64,000 nt of DNA from Nocardioides kribbensis (GTDB lineage: Bacteria; Actinomycetota; Actinomycetes; Propionibacteriales; Nocardioidaceae): the NCBI RefSeq assembly GCF_015070375.1, contig NZ_JADCLL010000008.1, positions 1-64,000 of the forward strand. The letters run 5' to 3'. The notes beneath the pieces were generated by a model, which was not told where the DNA came from, did no database searches, and saw nothing but the letters and a program-made list of their open reading frames with translations. Made by a program: the position numbers and the translations under genes. Below, in pieces: positions 25,601-33,564 of this stretch; the first letter of the stretch is position 1; each line of letters starts with the position of its first letter.

Positions 25601-26712
25601 ACCGGCACGCGGCCGTCGGCGCCGACCTCGCCGCCGAAGAGCAGCCGCAGGCTGCTGGCGTCGTCCATCTCGTCCCACCGCGAGGGCAGGTCGAGCACCG
25701 TCACGCCGTGCAGGCCGTCGGGCGGGATGACGTGGTTGCCCGGGGGCAGCGTGGCGCCGTCGAGCACCAGCAGCAGGTGGGGCGTGGCCGGCCGCTCGTC
25801 GGCCCCGAAGCGGGGCCGGTCGGAGAGGTCCTCGGGCAGCAGGGCCGCGAGGTCGTCGAGGGAGGTGCTGACCATGCGCATCGGCCCGACGGCGTCGGTG
25901 GCCCGCGGGCTCAGGCTGTGGGGCAGCCACTTGACCCAGTCCCAGTGGGCCAGGGTGCGCTCGGAGGCCAGGACCGCCACCACGAGGTGGTCGGGCGACT
26001 GGAACGCCGTGGCCGAGCAGATCAGCGCCCGGGCCAGCGCGCGGGTGGGGTCGTCGGGCCCGCACAGCTCGAGGCGGTCGAAGGCGCGCAGGTCGACCGA
26101 CGCGGGGAGGTCGGGCTGCAGCCGGTGCACGACGAGCAGACGGTGCAGCGCCGAGGCGGCGGCCGGGTCGACCTGGTCGATCGGCGCCGACTCGGGCGGC
26201 ACCAGCTCGAGCCCGAGCGGCTGGGCGCACACGCCGTACCGGACGTGGAGGAACTGGGGGTCGGCGGTGCCGTGCTCCCAGACCCGCGAGCGCTCCTCGG
26301 CGATCGCGGGCAGCGAGGAGGGCTCGGGGTGGTGCCAGGTCAGCGCGCGGCGCTGCTGGTCGGCGGCGTCGCGGGCGATCTTGCGCACGCCGGCGAGGTA
26401 GCGCAGGTACTCGGTGCGCGAGCCCGTCACGCTCTGGGCGCGCTGCTTCCGCTGCCGGTCGATCTGCACGACGATGAAGCCGAGGGTGGCGAAGAGGAAC
26501 ATGCCGGCCGCGATGTAGGAGCGCCCGCCGGTCTGCCCGCCCATGCTGGCCACCAGCACGATCGAGCCGAGGCTGCCGAGCATCGGGATCGCGTTCATCA
26601 GGACGCCGCCGGCGCCCTCGCTGTCCTCGATCTCGGGCGGGGCCTGCAGGACGATCTGACCGGAGGGCATCTCCGGCTCCTCGAGCCGGTGCCCGCGCAG
26701 CGTCGTGGTCAA
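22693..26712 (-). CDS. eccC: EccC, fused three-ATPase motor of a type VII (ESX) secretion system
   Basis: A 1339-residue FtsK/SpoIIIE-type ATPase with EccCa and EccCb in one chain. After a short N terminus with the family motif MPSGQIVLQAPPE come two membrane helices (about residues 35-85). Three ATPase domains follow, with Walker A lysines at Lys492 (GATGSGKS), Lys849 (GGPRSGKS) and Lys1143 (GDGQSGKS). Walker B of domain 1 is LFIVVDEFSEML, with the catalytic acid. Domains 2 and 3 read LVVDGWSTL and LLVDDYDLV, the weaker forms usual for EccC substrate-binding domains. It energises export and recognises substrate tails. The TTG start at 26712 has GAGGGG upstream. It is divergent from the rest of the locus. 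Confidence 0.95.
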   Translation of the reverse strand: MTTTLRGHRLEEPEMPSGQIVLQAPPEIEDSEGAGGVLMNAIPMLGSLGSIVLVASMGGQTGGRSYIAAGMFLFATLGFIVVQIDRQRKQRAQSVTGSRTEYLRYLAGVRKIARDAADQQRRALTWHHPEPSSLPAIAEERSRVWEHGTADPQFLHVRYGVCAQPLGLELVPPESAPIDQVDPAAASALHRLLVVHRLQPDLPASVDLRAFDRLELCGPDDPTRALARALICSATAFQSPDHLVVAVLASERTLAHWDWVKWLPHSLSPRATDAVGPMRMVSTSLDDLAALLPEDLSDRPRFGADERPATPHLLLVLDGATLPPGNHVIPPDGLHGVTVLDLPSRWDEMDDASSLRLLFGGEVGADGRVPVEALRLREEPIRARADQCDLATAEAFARRLTPLHTVAAPAGGAAPAGGEITGPTDFMELLSLGDVHTFDPAVAWRARPARDRLRVPIGNGEGGGLVHLDIKESAQQGMGPHGLCIGATGSGKSEFLRTLVLGLVMTHSPEQLNLVLVDFKGGATFAGMSEMPHVSAVITNLSEELTLVDRMQDALSGEMVRRQELLRAAGNYASIRDYEKARAAGEDLEPMPSLFIVVDEFSEMLSAKPEFIDLFVAIGRLGRSLGLHLLLASQRLEEGRLRGLESHLSYRVGLRTFSAQESRAVLGVPDAYELPAVPGLGYLKPDPTSMVRFKAAYVSGPPSGRTRVIRDEGGHVQGILPFTVSEVQMLEVPSAPEPEEAPRPAAKQEGQQKSLLDIAVDRMVGHGPEAHQVWLPPLDVPDTLDQLFGDLEADPELGLVSRRWRELPGLTIPLGTVDRPREQRRDTLTVNLTGAAGHVVVVGGPRSGKSTLLRSVVTSMALTTTPTESQFFVLDFGGGTFTPLARLPHVSGVATRSEPDVIRRIIAEVVGIVDRREAYFRAHGIDSIETYRSRRAQGRADDGYGDVFLVVDGWSTLRADFDDIEIELQQLAGRGLTFGLHMLLGAARWSDMRAAMRDVLGTRLELKLGDHIDSEIDRKVAALVPAGRPGRGLVSSKLHFLGALPRIDGDASADNLGDGVDDLITRVADAWTGPAGPKLRLLPERIDLEQVRRLAGLAEVDPAAEKPGGPILLGINEKELAPVGLDVDAEPHLLVFGDGQSGKSALLRTYAQEIVRTRTPRQAQIFLVDYRRSLLGEVPEDYLLNYMTSATQATPVLKDLATYLENRIPGPDVTPDQLRNRSWWAGAEVFLLVDDYDLVATQQSSPLQALQPMLAQARDVGLHVVVTRRSGGASRSLYEPVIQSLRDLAMPGMLLSGSPDEGPLIRNLRPLPAPAGRARLVTRDRGVEVIQNAWSEPTL

Positions 26713-26808
26713 CGAGGTCCCCTCGGGGTCGGTCTGGCCGGGTGACGGGGCTCCGACCGGGGTCGCGCCGCGCGACCGGGTGGGGTGGTCGGGCTGAGGT
26801 CCAGCGAT

Positions 26809-26839
26809 GATAGGCGCCGCACCGCCGACCGACTACCCT
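26809..26839. promoter_or_regulatory. Divergent promoter elements between eccC and eccD1
   Basis: In the 212-bp gap, TATCAT reads leftward (26814 to 26809) toward eccC and TACCCT reads rightward (26834-26839) toward eccD1. Both leaders would be about 80-95 bases. The overlapping arrangement would allow joint control of the two arms. Confidence 0.35.
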
Positions 26840-26924
26840 GCGTGCGACCGGGCCAAACCGCCCGGGCACGCCCCCTGGTCCGGCGCCGGCCGGGGGGCCC
26901 GGGCGCCAGGCGCGTGGAGCAGCC

Positions 26925-28295
26925 GTGGCCGGAGCGAGCAGCAACGTCGGTGACAGCGTCGCGCTGACCGTGCACGGGCCCCGCGGGTCCCTCGACCTGG
27001 TCGTGCCCACGGCGGTCACCGTGCTCGACGTCGCCCGGGAGTACGCCAGCCAGGCCGGTCTGGCCGACGTGCCGCCGCTGGGCACCCACCGCGGCGCCAC
27101 CCTCGAGCCCGGCGCCTCCCTCGCCGGGTCGGGCGTGCGGGCCGGCGACGTGCTCGTCGCCCTCACCGCCCCCACCACGGCCCCCTCGCCCTCCCGGTCA
27201 CGGCGCGGCTCCACCGGCCCCTCCGACGCGCCCGGCGCGCTGGCGGTGGTCTGGCTGGCGCTCGCCGCGGCCACCGCGGTGCTGGCGGGGCTGCTCGCCA
27301 CTCGCGCCGACGGCACGACCCGCGACCTCACGGTGGGGCTGCTGGTCGCCGCCGCCGTGGTCGGCGTGATGCCCGTCGGTCGTCTCGCGGGCCACCGTGC
27401 CCTGGCCGCCCCGGTCTTCGCCGGCGCCGCCGCGCTCGCGGTCGTGTGGGACCCCGAGCCGGCCCGGCTGCCCACGGTCATCGGCCTCGCCGCCCTCGTC
27501 GCGGCCCTCACCGCGGCGGTGGGCCGCTCGCTCGACCAGCGCCAGGAGGAAGGGCTGCGCGTCTGGATCGTCGTGGGCTCCCTGGTCTTCGTGCTCGCCA
27601 CCGGCTGCGCGCTGGTCGGCTTCGAGCCGCCGGTGGTCTGGTCGCTGCTGCTCGTGGTGGCCGTGCTGGCCCCCCGCTTCGTCCCCGCCTACGCCGTGGA
27701 CGTGCCCGACCAACTGCTCGTCGACCTGGAGCGCCTCGCCGTGAGCGCTTGGTCGGCGCGGGAGCGTCCGCGCGGGCGGCGCGGCCGCACCGTCGTACGC
27801 CCCTCCGCGGTCGAGACCGTGGCCGAGCAGGGCGCCCGCACGCTGACGGCCTGGTCGGCCGCGGTGCTGGTGCTGGTCGCGGTCGCGGCCCCCCTGCTGC
27901 TGGCCTCGGCCACCCTGCCGGTCGACCGGGTGGGTGCGCGCGTGCTCGTCGGTCTCAGCGGCGCCGCCCTGCTGCTGGCGGCCCGCAGCTACCGCCACGT
28001 CGCGGCGCGGGCCCTGCTGCGGTGCGCGGGCCTCGTGTGCTGGCTCGTGCTGCTCGTCGCGCTCGTCGGGGCGCTGCGCGAGGGCGCCGGCACCCTGCTC
28101 GCGGTCGGGTCCGTGCTGCTGGCCGCGCTCGTCGTGCTCGTCGCCGTCGCGACGGGTCGGGGGTGGCGCTCGGCCTGGTGGTCGCGGCGGGCCGAGGTGG
28201 CCGAGGGTCTCGTGGGGGCCGGGGCGCTGGCCAGCGTCGTGGTCGCGGTCGGGATCTTCCGCGTGCTCTGGGAGAGCATCAACCTGCCCGGCTGA
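26925..28295 (+). CDS. EccD-like ESX membrane channel protein, copy 1
   Basis: A 456-residue EccD-family protein, the membrane-vestibule component of type VII secretion. Residues ~10-85 form a ubiquitin-like (YukD) domain: VALTVHGPRGSLDLVVPTAV and GSGVRAGDVLVALT. About ten to eleven membrane helices follow. A cytoplasmic loop with a cluster of arginines (ARERPRGRRGRT) lies near residue 285. The GTG start at 26925 gives a complete YukD domain. It precedes the two esx genes, whereas copy 2 follows them. The two copies are clearly diverged, so a heterodimeric EccD core is possible. Confidence 0.85.
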   Translation: MAGASSNVGDSVALTVHGPRGSLDLVVPTAVTVLDVAREYASQAGLADVPPLGTHRGATLEPGASLAGSGVRAGDVLVALTAPTTAPSPSRSRRGSTGPSDAPGALAVVWLALAAATAVLAGLLATRADGTTRDLTVGLLVAAAVVGVMPVGRLAGHRALAAPVFAGAAALAVVWDPEPARLPTVIGLAALVAALTAAVGRSLDQRQEEGLRVWIVVGSLVFVLATGCALVGFEPPVVWSLLLVVAVLAPRFVPAYAVDVPDQLLVDLERLAVSAWSARERPRGRRGRTVVRPSAVETVAEQGARTLTAWSAAVLVLVAVAAPLLLASATLPVDRVGARVLVGLSGAALLLAARSYRHVAARALLRCAGLVCWLVLLVALVGALREGAGTLLAVGSVLLAALVVLVAVATGRGWRSAWWSRRAEVAEGLVGAGALASVVVAVGIFRVLWESINLPG

Positions 28296-28563
28296 CCCGT
28301 CGTGGGGGCCTGGCGCGAGGGCCGCGCCGCCACGGCGAGCCGCGCCCGACACGCCGGTGGCGCCGGGGTCCTGCACAGGTCTGCGGCGGGCCAGGTTTAG
28401 CCCCAGGGGCCCCGGGTAGACCGATGCGTGTCCGCCACCGGCGCCGCGCAGGACGTCCCAGCGCTCGTCCCGCGTCGCTCCGGTCCCGGGCCCCGGACCA
28501 CAGCACAGCGACACCCCCACCCCCGCGCGGCGAGACGGCCGCACCCCGAAAGAAGGAGTTGGC
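28296..28563 (+). promoter_or_regulatory. Leader region of the esx pair
   Basis: This 268-bp gap probably holds the main promoter of the substrates. TTTAGC (28396-28401) and TAGACC (28417-28422) are a weak -35/-10 pair with 15-bp spacing. The sequence GGGTAGACCG here recurs upstream of eccD2. AAGGAG lies 6 bases before the esx start, the strongest ribosome-binding site in the locus, as expected for abundant WXG100 proteins. Confidence 0.4.
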
Positions 28564-28890
28564 ATGTCCAACGAGTACGGCCAAGGCGAAAAGGTCCTCT
28601 CCCGCGCAGCCGGCATGGTTGCGGAGGCCAAGGGCGACTTCGACAACATCTCCAAGACCCTCATGGGCAACGTCGAGCAGCTCAAGTCCCAGTGGGGCGG
28701 CCAGGGCTTCCGCGCCTTCGACACGCTCTCGCAGGAGTGGCAGGCCAAGCAGAACAAGATCCTGAGCGCGCTCAACGTCTTCGAGTCCAACCTCCAGACC
28801 ACGGAGAAGGACAACGTCGCCACCGACGAGTCGCAGTCCTCGACCATGGCGTCCATCAGCGCCGGCCTCGACGCCGCTCCCGGCGTCTGA
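28564..28890 (+). CDS. WXG100-family ESX secretion substrate, first partner
   Basis: A 108-residue helical-hairpin protein of the ESAT-6/CFP-10 family. The turn motif is QWGGQGF (WxG with Trp at residue 44), flanked by two amphipathic helices. The C-terminal tail carries acidic and Ser/Thr-rich residues. No YxxxD/E motif follows the second helix, so it probably depends on its partner for export. Codon use is less GC-biased toward Arg/Ala and the ribosome-binding site is strong, consistent with high expression. It is followed 32 bp later by the second esx gene. Confidence 0.93.
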   Translation: MSNEYGQGEKVLSRAAGMVAEAKGDFDNISKTLMGNVEQLKSQWGGQGFRAFDTLSQEWQAKQNKILSALNVFESNLQTTEKDNVATDESQSSTMASISAGLDAAPGV

Positions 28891-28922
28891 CCCCCCACAG
28901 ACCACAGCAAGGAGACACAGCC

Positions 28923-29219
28923 ATGTCGCTCGACGGAATCAAGGTCAACCACGCCGGACTCGACACCGGTGCGCAGGACCTCGCCACCGGTGTGAAGAAC
29001 ATCGAGAACCGCCTGCAGCAGCTCGAGGACGAGCTCAGCGAGCTCAAGGGCGCCTGGGTCGGCAACGCCCGCCTCGCCTACGACGACGCCAAGCGCAAGT
29101 GGGACCAGGCCATCCTGGAGATGAAGGACCTGCTCGCCCGCACCAGCAACGCCGTCGCCACCGCCAACACCGAGTACCGCGAGGCCGACAAGCGCGGCGC
29201 CGGCCTCTTCGGCGGCTGA
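28923..29219 (+). CDS. WXG100-family ESX secretion substrate, second partner with YxxxD signal
   Basis: A 98-residue WXG100 protein. The turn is AWVGNARLAY (WxG) and the two helices show clean heptads. At the C terminus, ANTEYREADKRG contains YREAD, the YxxxD/E export signal recognised by EccC. This makes it the CFP-10-like partner, forming a heterodimer with the protein encoded just upstream. A strong terminator follows at 29235-29270, allowing the esx pair to be transcribed as its own high-level unit. Confidence 0.94.
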   Translation: MSLDGIKVNHAGLDTGAQDLATGVKNIENRLQQLEDELSELKGAWVGNARLAYDDAKRKWDQAILEMKDLLARTSNAVATANTEYREADKRGAGLFGG

Positions 29220-29234
29220 GCGCAGCACCCACCC

Positions 29235-29270
29235 CGAGGGGGTCGGCACCGTCCGGTGCCGGCCCCCTCG
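29235..29270 (+). terminator. Terminator after the esx pair
   Basis: A 17-bp stem (CGAGGGGGTCGGCACCG pairing with 29254-29270, one T-G wobble) with a 2-base loop, 15 bp beyond the second esx stop. Some read-through may still reach eccD2. Confidence 0.8.
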
Positions 29271-29418
29271 TCGTGCCGCCCGCCCCCGCCGCGCGGCACC
29301 GCTAGCATCACTGCCGGTCTGGACCGGGGAGTCCGCGGACCGCCACGGGGTAGACCGGTGGGCGATCGACCCAGCGCACAGCACCGGAGGGACCTCCGGT
29401 GAGGAGAAGGAGACGCCG
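29271..29418 (+). promoter_or_regulatory. Promoter and structured leader of eccD2-eccB-mycP
   Basis: TAGCAT (29303-29308) is a -10 candidate; a second possibility is TAGACC (29351-29356) in the recurring GGGTAGACCG string. A perfect 9-bp hairpin, CACCGGAGG/CCTCCGGTG (29382-29401), ends 6 bases before GAAGGAG, the ribosome-binding site of eccD2. It could modulate translation. Confidence 0.4.
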
Positions 29419-30771
29419 ATGAGCCAGGCGCCAGTGAGCGCGACCGGCCTGGTGCGCGTGACCGTCGCCTCCGGCACCCGCCGGGTCGACCTGGTCCTGC
29501 CCGGCTCGGTGCCCGTGGCCGAGCTCGTGCCCGAGCTGGCCCGCAGCGTCGGCCTGCTCGACGCCCTCACGGTCTACGGCGGCTACCGCGTCGTGACCGC
29601 GGAGGGTCGCGAGCTGGCCCCCGACTCGGGCCTGGTGATGCAGGGCGTCGAGGACGGCGGCCTGCTCACCGTCACCGCCGGCATCGACGCCCCCGCGCCC
29701 CGGGTCTACGACGACGTCGTCGAGGCGATGACCGACGTCGTCGAGCGCGACCTCAAGCCGTGGTCGCCCGCCTCGGGACGCCGCACGGCGCTGAGCGCCT
29801 CGGGGCTGCTGATGGCCCTCGGCGCCGTGGCCCTGCTCGTGCAGAGCGACGCCCGGCTGGCCGGCACCGCGGCCGCCGTGGTCGCCGCCGTGCTGGTGGC
29901 GGGCGCGGTGGTGCTCTCCCGCGCGCAGCGCGAGGCCGAGGCCGCCGTGGCCGTGGCGTGGATGGGCTGCCTCTACGCCGCCGTGGCCGGGCTGGTGCTC
30001 GCGGAGTCGGCGTACGACGGTCCCTCGGCCGTGGTCAGTGCCGGCGGCGCGGCCCTCGTGGCCGGGCTGGTCGCGCTGGTGGGGCTGGGGGAGGGGCGCA
30101 CGCTGGTGCTGCCGCCGGTCGTGGTCGGGGCCGTCTTCGTGGCCACCGGCCTGCTGATCCGGGTCGCCGACCTCGACACGGCGGTGGTGCTGACCACCGC
30201 GATGGCCTTCGTCGTGCTGGCCGGCAGCGTCTTCCCGTGGCTGGCCCTCGGGCTGACCGGCACGACCGTCGAGCAGATCTACTCCGTCGCCGACATCACG
30301 ACCGACCCCGACGAGATCGACCCCGTGCGCGTGAGCGCCGACGCCCGCGTGGCCCACGAGATCCTGGTGGCCATCTCGGCCACGGTGGGCCTGCTGCTGG
30401 TGCTGGTCGTGCCGCTCGCGGTCGGGCTCGGCCTGTCCGGCACCCTGCTGGCCGTGGTGGCCTGCCTCGTGGTCATGCTCCGCACCCGCCAGTACCGCAC
30501 CGGCTCCGAGGTGCTGGTCGGCCTGGTCAGCGGCATCGTGGGGCTCGGCGCGGTCGCGCTCTCGCTGATGTACCTCCAGCCCGAGTGGCGGCCCACGACC
30601 GCGGTCGTCCTGGCCGCCGCGGGCGCCGTGCTGCTGGCGGTGACCCTCCTGCCCCGCACCCCGTCGGTGCGCGGCGGCCGCTTCGGCGACGTGGTCGAGA
30701 CCGTGGCGCTGCTGGCGATGCTCCCGCTGCTGGTGCTGGCCAGCGGCCTGTTCTCCTCGATCACGGGCTGA
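29419..30771 (+). CDS. eccD: EccD, ESX membrane channel protein, copy 2
   Basis: A 450-residue EccD. The ubiquitin-like domain spans residues ~10-90 (LVRVTVASGTRRVDLVLPGSVPVAELVPELA). A linker (YDDVVEAMTDVVERDLKPWSP) leads to about eleven membrane helices. A conserved cytoplasmic loop between helices, EQIYSVADITTDPDEIDPVRV, is typical of canonical EccD and is absent from copy 1. This copy is therefore the likelier orthologue of mycobacterial EccD. eccB follows after 4 bases, then mycP with overlap, forming one operon. Confidence 0.93.
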   Translation: MSQAPVSATGLVRVTVASGTRRVDLVLPGSVPVAELVPELARSVGLLDALTVYGGYRVVTAEGRELAPDSGLVMQGVEDGGLLTVTAGIDAPAPRVYDDVVEAMTDVVERDLKPWSPASGRRTALSASGLLMALGAVALLVQSDARLAGTAAAVVAAVLVAGAVVLSRAQREAEAAVAVAWMGCLYAAVAGLVLAESAYDGPSAVVSAGGAALVAGLVALVGLGEGRTLVLPPVVVGAVFVATGLLIRVADLDTAVVLTTAMAFVVLAGSVFPWLALGLTGTTVEQIYSVADITTDPDEIDPVRVSADARVAHEILVAISATVGLLLVLVVPLAVGLGLSGTLLAVVACLVVMLRTRQYRTGSEVLVGLVSGIVGLGAVALSLMYLQPEWRPTTAVVLAAAGAVLLAVTLLPRTPSVRGGRFGDVVETVALLAMLPLLVLASGLFSSITG

Positions 30772-30775
30772 CCCG

Positions 30776-32188
30776 GTGGCGACCAAGAAGGACCTCGTCG
30801 AGGCCCACGCCTTCAGCCGGCGCCGGCTCGTCACCGCCTTCGTCTCGGGCGCCCCCGGCGGCCGCGAGGTCGAGCCGGCGCGCCCGGGCCGCACCCTCAT
30901 CGGCGGGGCGGCGCTCGCCGTGCTCCTGGTGGCCGGTGCCGCCATCACGGGCATCTTCACCGACCGGACCCCCGAGGGCTGGGACGAGCCGGGGCTGCTC
31001 ATCTCCGAGGACGAGGGAGCCTCCTACGTCGTGCTCCTCGACGGCGAGGGCAACCCCGAGGCGCGCCCGGTCGACAACGTGGTCTCCGCGCGCCTGGCAC
31101 TGCAGGGCCAGCTCGACGAGCCGACCACCATCGCCCAGGACACCATCGACACGCTGCCGCTCGGGCCGGAGATCGGCATCCTCCAGGGGCCCGAGACGCT
31201 GCCGGGCTCCGACGAGATGGTCGAGAGCGGGTGGACGGCCTGCACCGGGCCCGCCAAGGCGCTCCAGGTCGACGTCTCCGCTCGACCCGACGCCACCCCG
31301 ATCGGCGACGGCCAGGCCTTCGTGGTCAAGAGCGAGGGCGAGGTCTGGGTGATCGCGACCGCCCCGGCCACCGTCGACACCCCGGCCCAGGCCTACCGGT
31401 ACCTGCTGTCGATGGACAACGGCCGCGACTTCTTCCTCAACGAGTTCGGGCTCTCCACCCAGGCCCAGGCCACCGCGGTCAGCGGCGACTGGCTGCAGCT
31501 CTTCCCCGAGGGCGCCCCCCTCGACCTCGACTCCTTCGACGTCGGCGAGGTCGGCGGCGAGGTGCCCGGGCTCTCCCGCGCCGAGGGCGTGGCGGGCGAC
31601 TACGTCGCCACCGACGACGGTGGCGGCTACGTCCTCACCAGCGACGGTCCCGGCCTGCTCGACCCCTTCGCGCTCGCCGTCTACGCCAACGCCGCGCGCG
31701 GCACCGACCGCACGCCGCTGGACATCGCTCCGCCCGACGTGGACCAGAACCGCGACGTCTACGCCGGTGCCCGCTGGCCCACGGCGGCGCCGGAGCAGGC
31801 CGTGCCCAGCGGCCAGTGCGCCTTGCTGGAGACCGACCCCGAGGGCGCCCCCCGCGCCCAGGCCTACGCCGAGCCGGGCGAGGACGCCAGCGCGGCCGAC
31901 CTGCCGCGGGCCGAGCGCGACGTCAGGGTCGAGCCCGGCGCGGGCGCCATCTTCGTGGTGGGCGACTGGTCGGGCGCGCCCGGCACCAGCACCTTCGTCG
32001 TCGACTCCACCGGCACGGCCTTCAACCTCGAGGGTCCCGACACCCTGACCTACCTCGGCTACGGCGACATGACCCTGCCGGTCGTGCCCGACGCGTGGCT
32101 CGACATGTTCGACACCGGCGTCGTCCTCTCGCCCGAGCTGGCCCTGTGCCCGCCGCAGAGCGTCGAGGAGGCCACGGAGTGCGCGTGA
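30776..32188 (+). CDS. eccB: EccB, ESX secretion membrane complex subunit
   Basis: A 470-residue EccB. The short cytoplasmic N terminus, MATKKDLVEAHAFSRRRLVTAF, matches the family pattern. One transmembrane helix (about residues 42-62) precedes a large extracytoplasmic domain made of the R1-R4 beta repeats and central domain. Cysteines in GWTACTG, SGQCALL, LALCPP and ATECA suggest disulfides. EccB caps the periplasmic side of the ESX pore and contacts mycosin. The GTG at 30776 lies 4 bases after the eccD2 stop. The stop overlaps the mycP start by 4 bases. Confidence 0.94.
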   Translation: MATKKDLVEAHAFSRRRLVTAFVSGAPGGREVEPARPGRTLIGGAALAVLLVAGAAITGIFTDRTPEGWDEPGLLISEDEGASYVVLLDGEGNPEARPVDNVVSARLALQGQLDEPTTIAQDTIDTLPLGPEIGILQGPETLPGSDEMVESGWTACTGPAKALQVDVSARPDATPIGDGQAFVVKSEGEVWVIATAPATVDTPAQAYRYLLSMDNGRDFFLNEFGLSTQAQATAVSGDWLQLFPEGAPLDLDSFDVGEVGGEVPGLSRAEGVAGDYVATDDGGGYVLTSDGPGLLDPFALAVYANAARGTDRTPLDIAPPDVDQNRDVYAGARWPTAAPEQAVPSGQCALLETDPEGAPRAQAYAEPGEDASAADLPRAERDVRVEPGAGAIFVVGDWSGAPGTSTFVVDSTGTAFNLEGPDTLTYLGYGDMTLPVVPDAWLDMFDTGVVLSPELALCPPQSVEEATECA

Positions 32189-33504
32189 CCCGGGGGTCCG
32201 CCCGGGCCGGATCGGCGACCAGGTCCGAGCGGCGGCACCTCTCGCGGGTCGTGGTCGGCGGGCTCGCCGTCACCGCGCTGCTGGGCACGCCGCTGCTGCC
32301 GCCGCCGGCCGGGGCCGCCAGCCCCTTCGGACAGGGCTGCGACCAGGCCTTCGAGGAGGGCACGGAGGTCAGCGAGCCCCTGACCGGCGACAGCCTTCCC
32401 CTCGAGGCGATGGGCGTGCCGGCGGCGCAGGAGGAGCTCGCCGCCCGGGGCGTCGAGCCCGGGGCCGGGGTCACCGTGGTGGTGCTGGACTCGGGCGCCG
32501 TCGGGGTCCCCGCGGTGTCGGCCGGCGCCGTGCTGCCGAGCCAGGCCGGCGGTGGACGCCCGCTCGACCACCGCGGCACGACCTTCGCGGGCATCGTGGC
32601 CGGGGCGTCGTTCACCGAGGAGGGCGCCGAGCGGTCGACCCCGGTCGGCATCGCCCCGGGGGCGCAGGTGGTCTCGGTGCGGGTGCTCGACGACGTCGAC
32701 CCCGACGCCGAGGGCACCGGGGCGACGACCGAGGCCCTGACCGCCGGGCTGCGCTCGGTGCTGCCGCTCGTGCGCGCCGCCGACCGGACGGTGGTGGTCG
32801 CGGTGCCCGTGGCGGTGCCGCGGGGCCGCGCGCTCGAGGCCGCCGCCGAGGAGCTGTGGGACGCCGGGGCGATCGTGGTCGCCGGGGTCGGCGACCGCCC
32901 GGTCGTCGACGAGGCGCGCCCCGACAGCGCCGACGTGCCGCTGGCGCGGCCGTCGGCCACCGAGGACGCCGCCGACGTGCTGGGCCCGGCCGGCGCCGGG
33001 CACGTCGTGGGCGTCGCCGCCACCGACGTCGCCGACCCGCTGCGCTCCTCCGCCGTCGACGTCGCCGCCCCCAGCGTCGGCGCGCTGTCGTGGGCGGCCA
33101 ACGGTGCCCCCTGCATCGCGCCGGGCCCCTCGACCACCATCGCGACCGCAGAGGTGGCGGGGGTGCTGGCCCTGCTGGTCTCGCGCTTCCCCGACGACTC
33201 CCCGCAGCAGCTCGTCGACCGCCTGGTCGGCACCGCCGCGGGACGCGCCGACGTGGCGTCGCGGCTCACGGGGGCCGGGCTGGTGCAGGCCGCCGAGGCG
33301 GTCACCCGGCCGCTGCTGCCGCAGCGCTCGGGCACCTCGGGGGAGACCACCGTGGCCCGTGACACCGCCAGCGCGCTGGCCCCGCCGCCGGTGAGCGACC
33401 CGCTGGCCGGGGCGCGCGACGAGGCGCTGTGGTGGGGGTTGCTCGGTGGCGGGGCGCTCCTGCTCGCGCTGGTGCTGCGACCCGTGCTGGCCCGCCGCCG
33501 CTGA
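32185..33504 (+). CDS. mycP: Mycosin (MycP)-like subtilase with degenerate active site
   Basis: A 439-residue subtilisin-fold protein with a signal peptide (VVVGGLAVTALLGTPLLPPPAGA), a protease domain and a C-terminal membrane anchor (EALWWGLLGGGALLLALVL). The layout is that of ESX mycosins. The catalytic residues do not fit: the aspartate is present (Asp102 in VVVLDSG), but the histidine position is Arg130 (DHRGTTFAG, His shifted by one), the oxyanion asparagine appears as Asp (VVAGVGDRP), and the serine position is Thr318 (STTIATAEVAG). It is probably inactive and structural. The GTG at 32185 overlaps the eccB stop (GTGA) with GGAG 5 bases upstream; a GTG at 32179 is the alternative. Confidence 0.88.
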   Translation: MTRGSARAGSATRSERRHLSRVVVGGLAVTALLGTPLLPPPAGAASPFGQGCDQAFEEGTEVSEPLTGDSLPLEAMGVPAAQEELAARGVEPGAGVTVVVLDSGAVGVPAVSAGAVLPSQAGGGRPLDHRGTTFAGIVAGASFTEEGAERSTPVGIAPGAQVVSVRVLDDVDPDAEGTGATTEALTAGLRSVLPLVRAADRTVVVAVPVAVPRGRALEAAAEELWDAGAIVVAGVGDRPVVDEARPDSADVPLARPSATEDAADVLGPAGAGHVVGVAATDVADPLRSSAVDVAAPSVGALSWAANGAPCIAPGPSTTIATAEVAGVLALLVSRFPDDSPQQLVDRLVGTAAGRADVASRLTGAGLVQAAEAVTRPLLPQRSGTSGETTVARDTASALAPPPVSDPLAGARDEALWWGLLGGGALLLALVLRPVLARRR

Positions 33505-33564
33505 CGGTCGGCCGGGAGCCCGGCCGATCGGGCGGAGCCGCCGGCCGGTCCAGGTGCGGCCAGG

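Noticed and set aside
22657..26745. A 1362-codon open frame on the plus strand opposite eccC
   Set aside because: It mirrors eccC codon for codon, its translation is Val/Gly/Arg/His-rich with no motif, and eccC has clear ATPase signatures. Long antisense frames are expected at this GC content.
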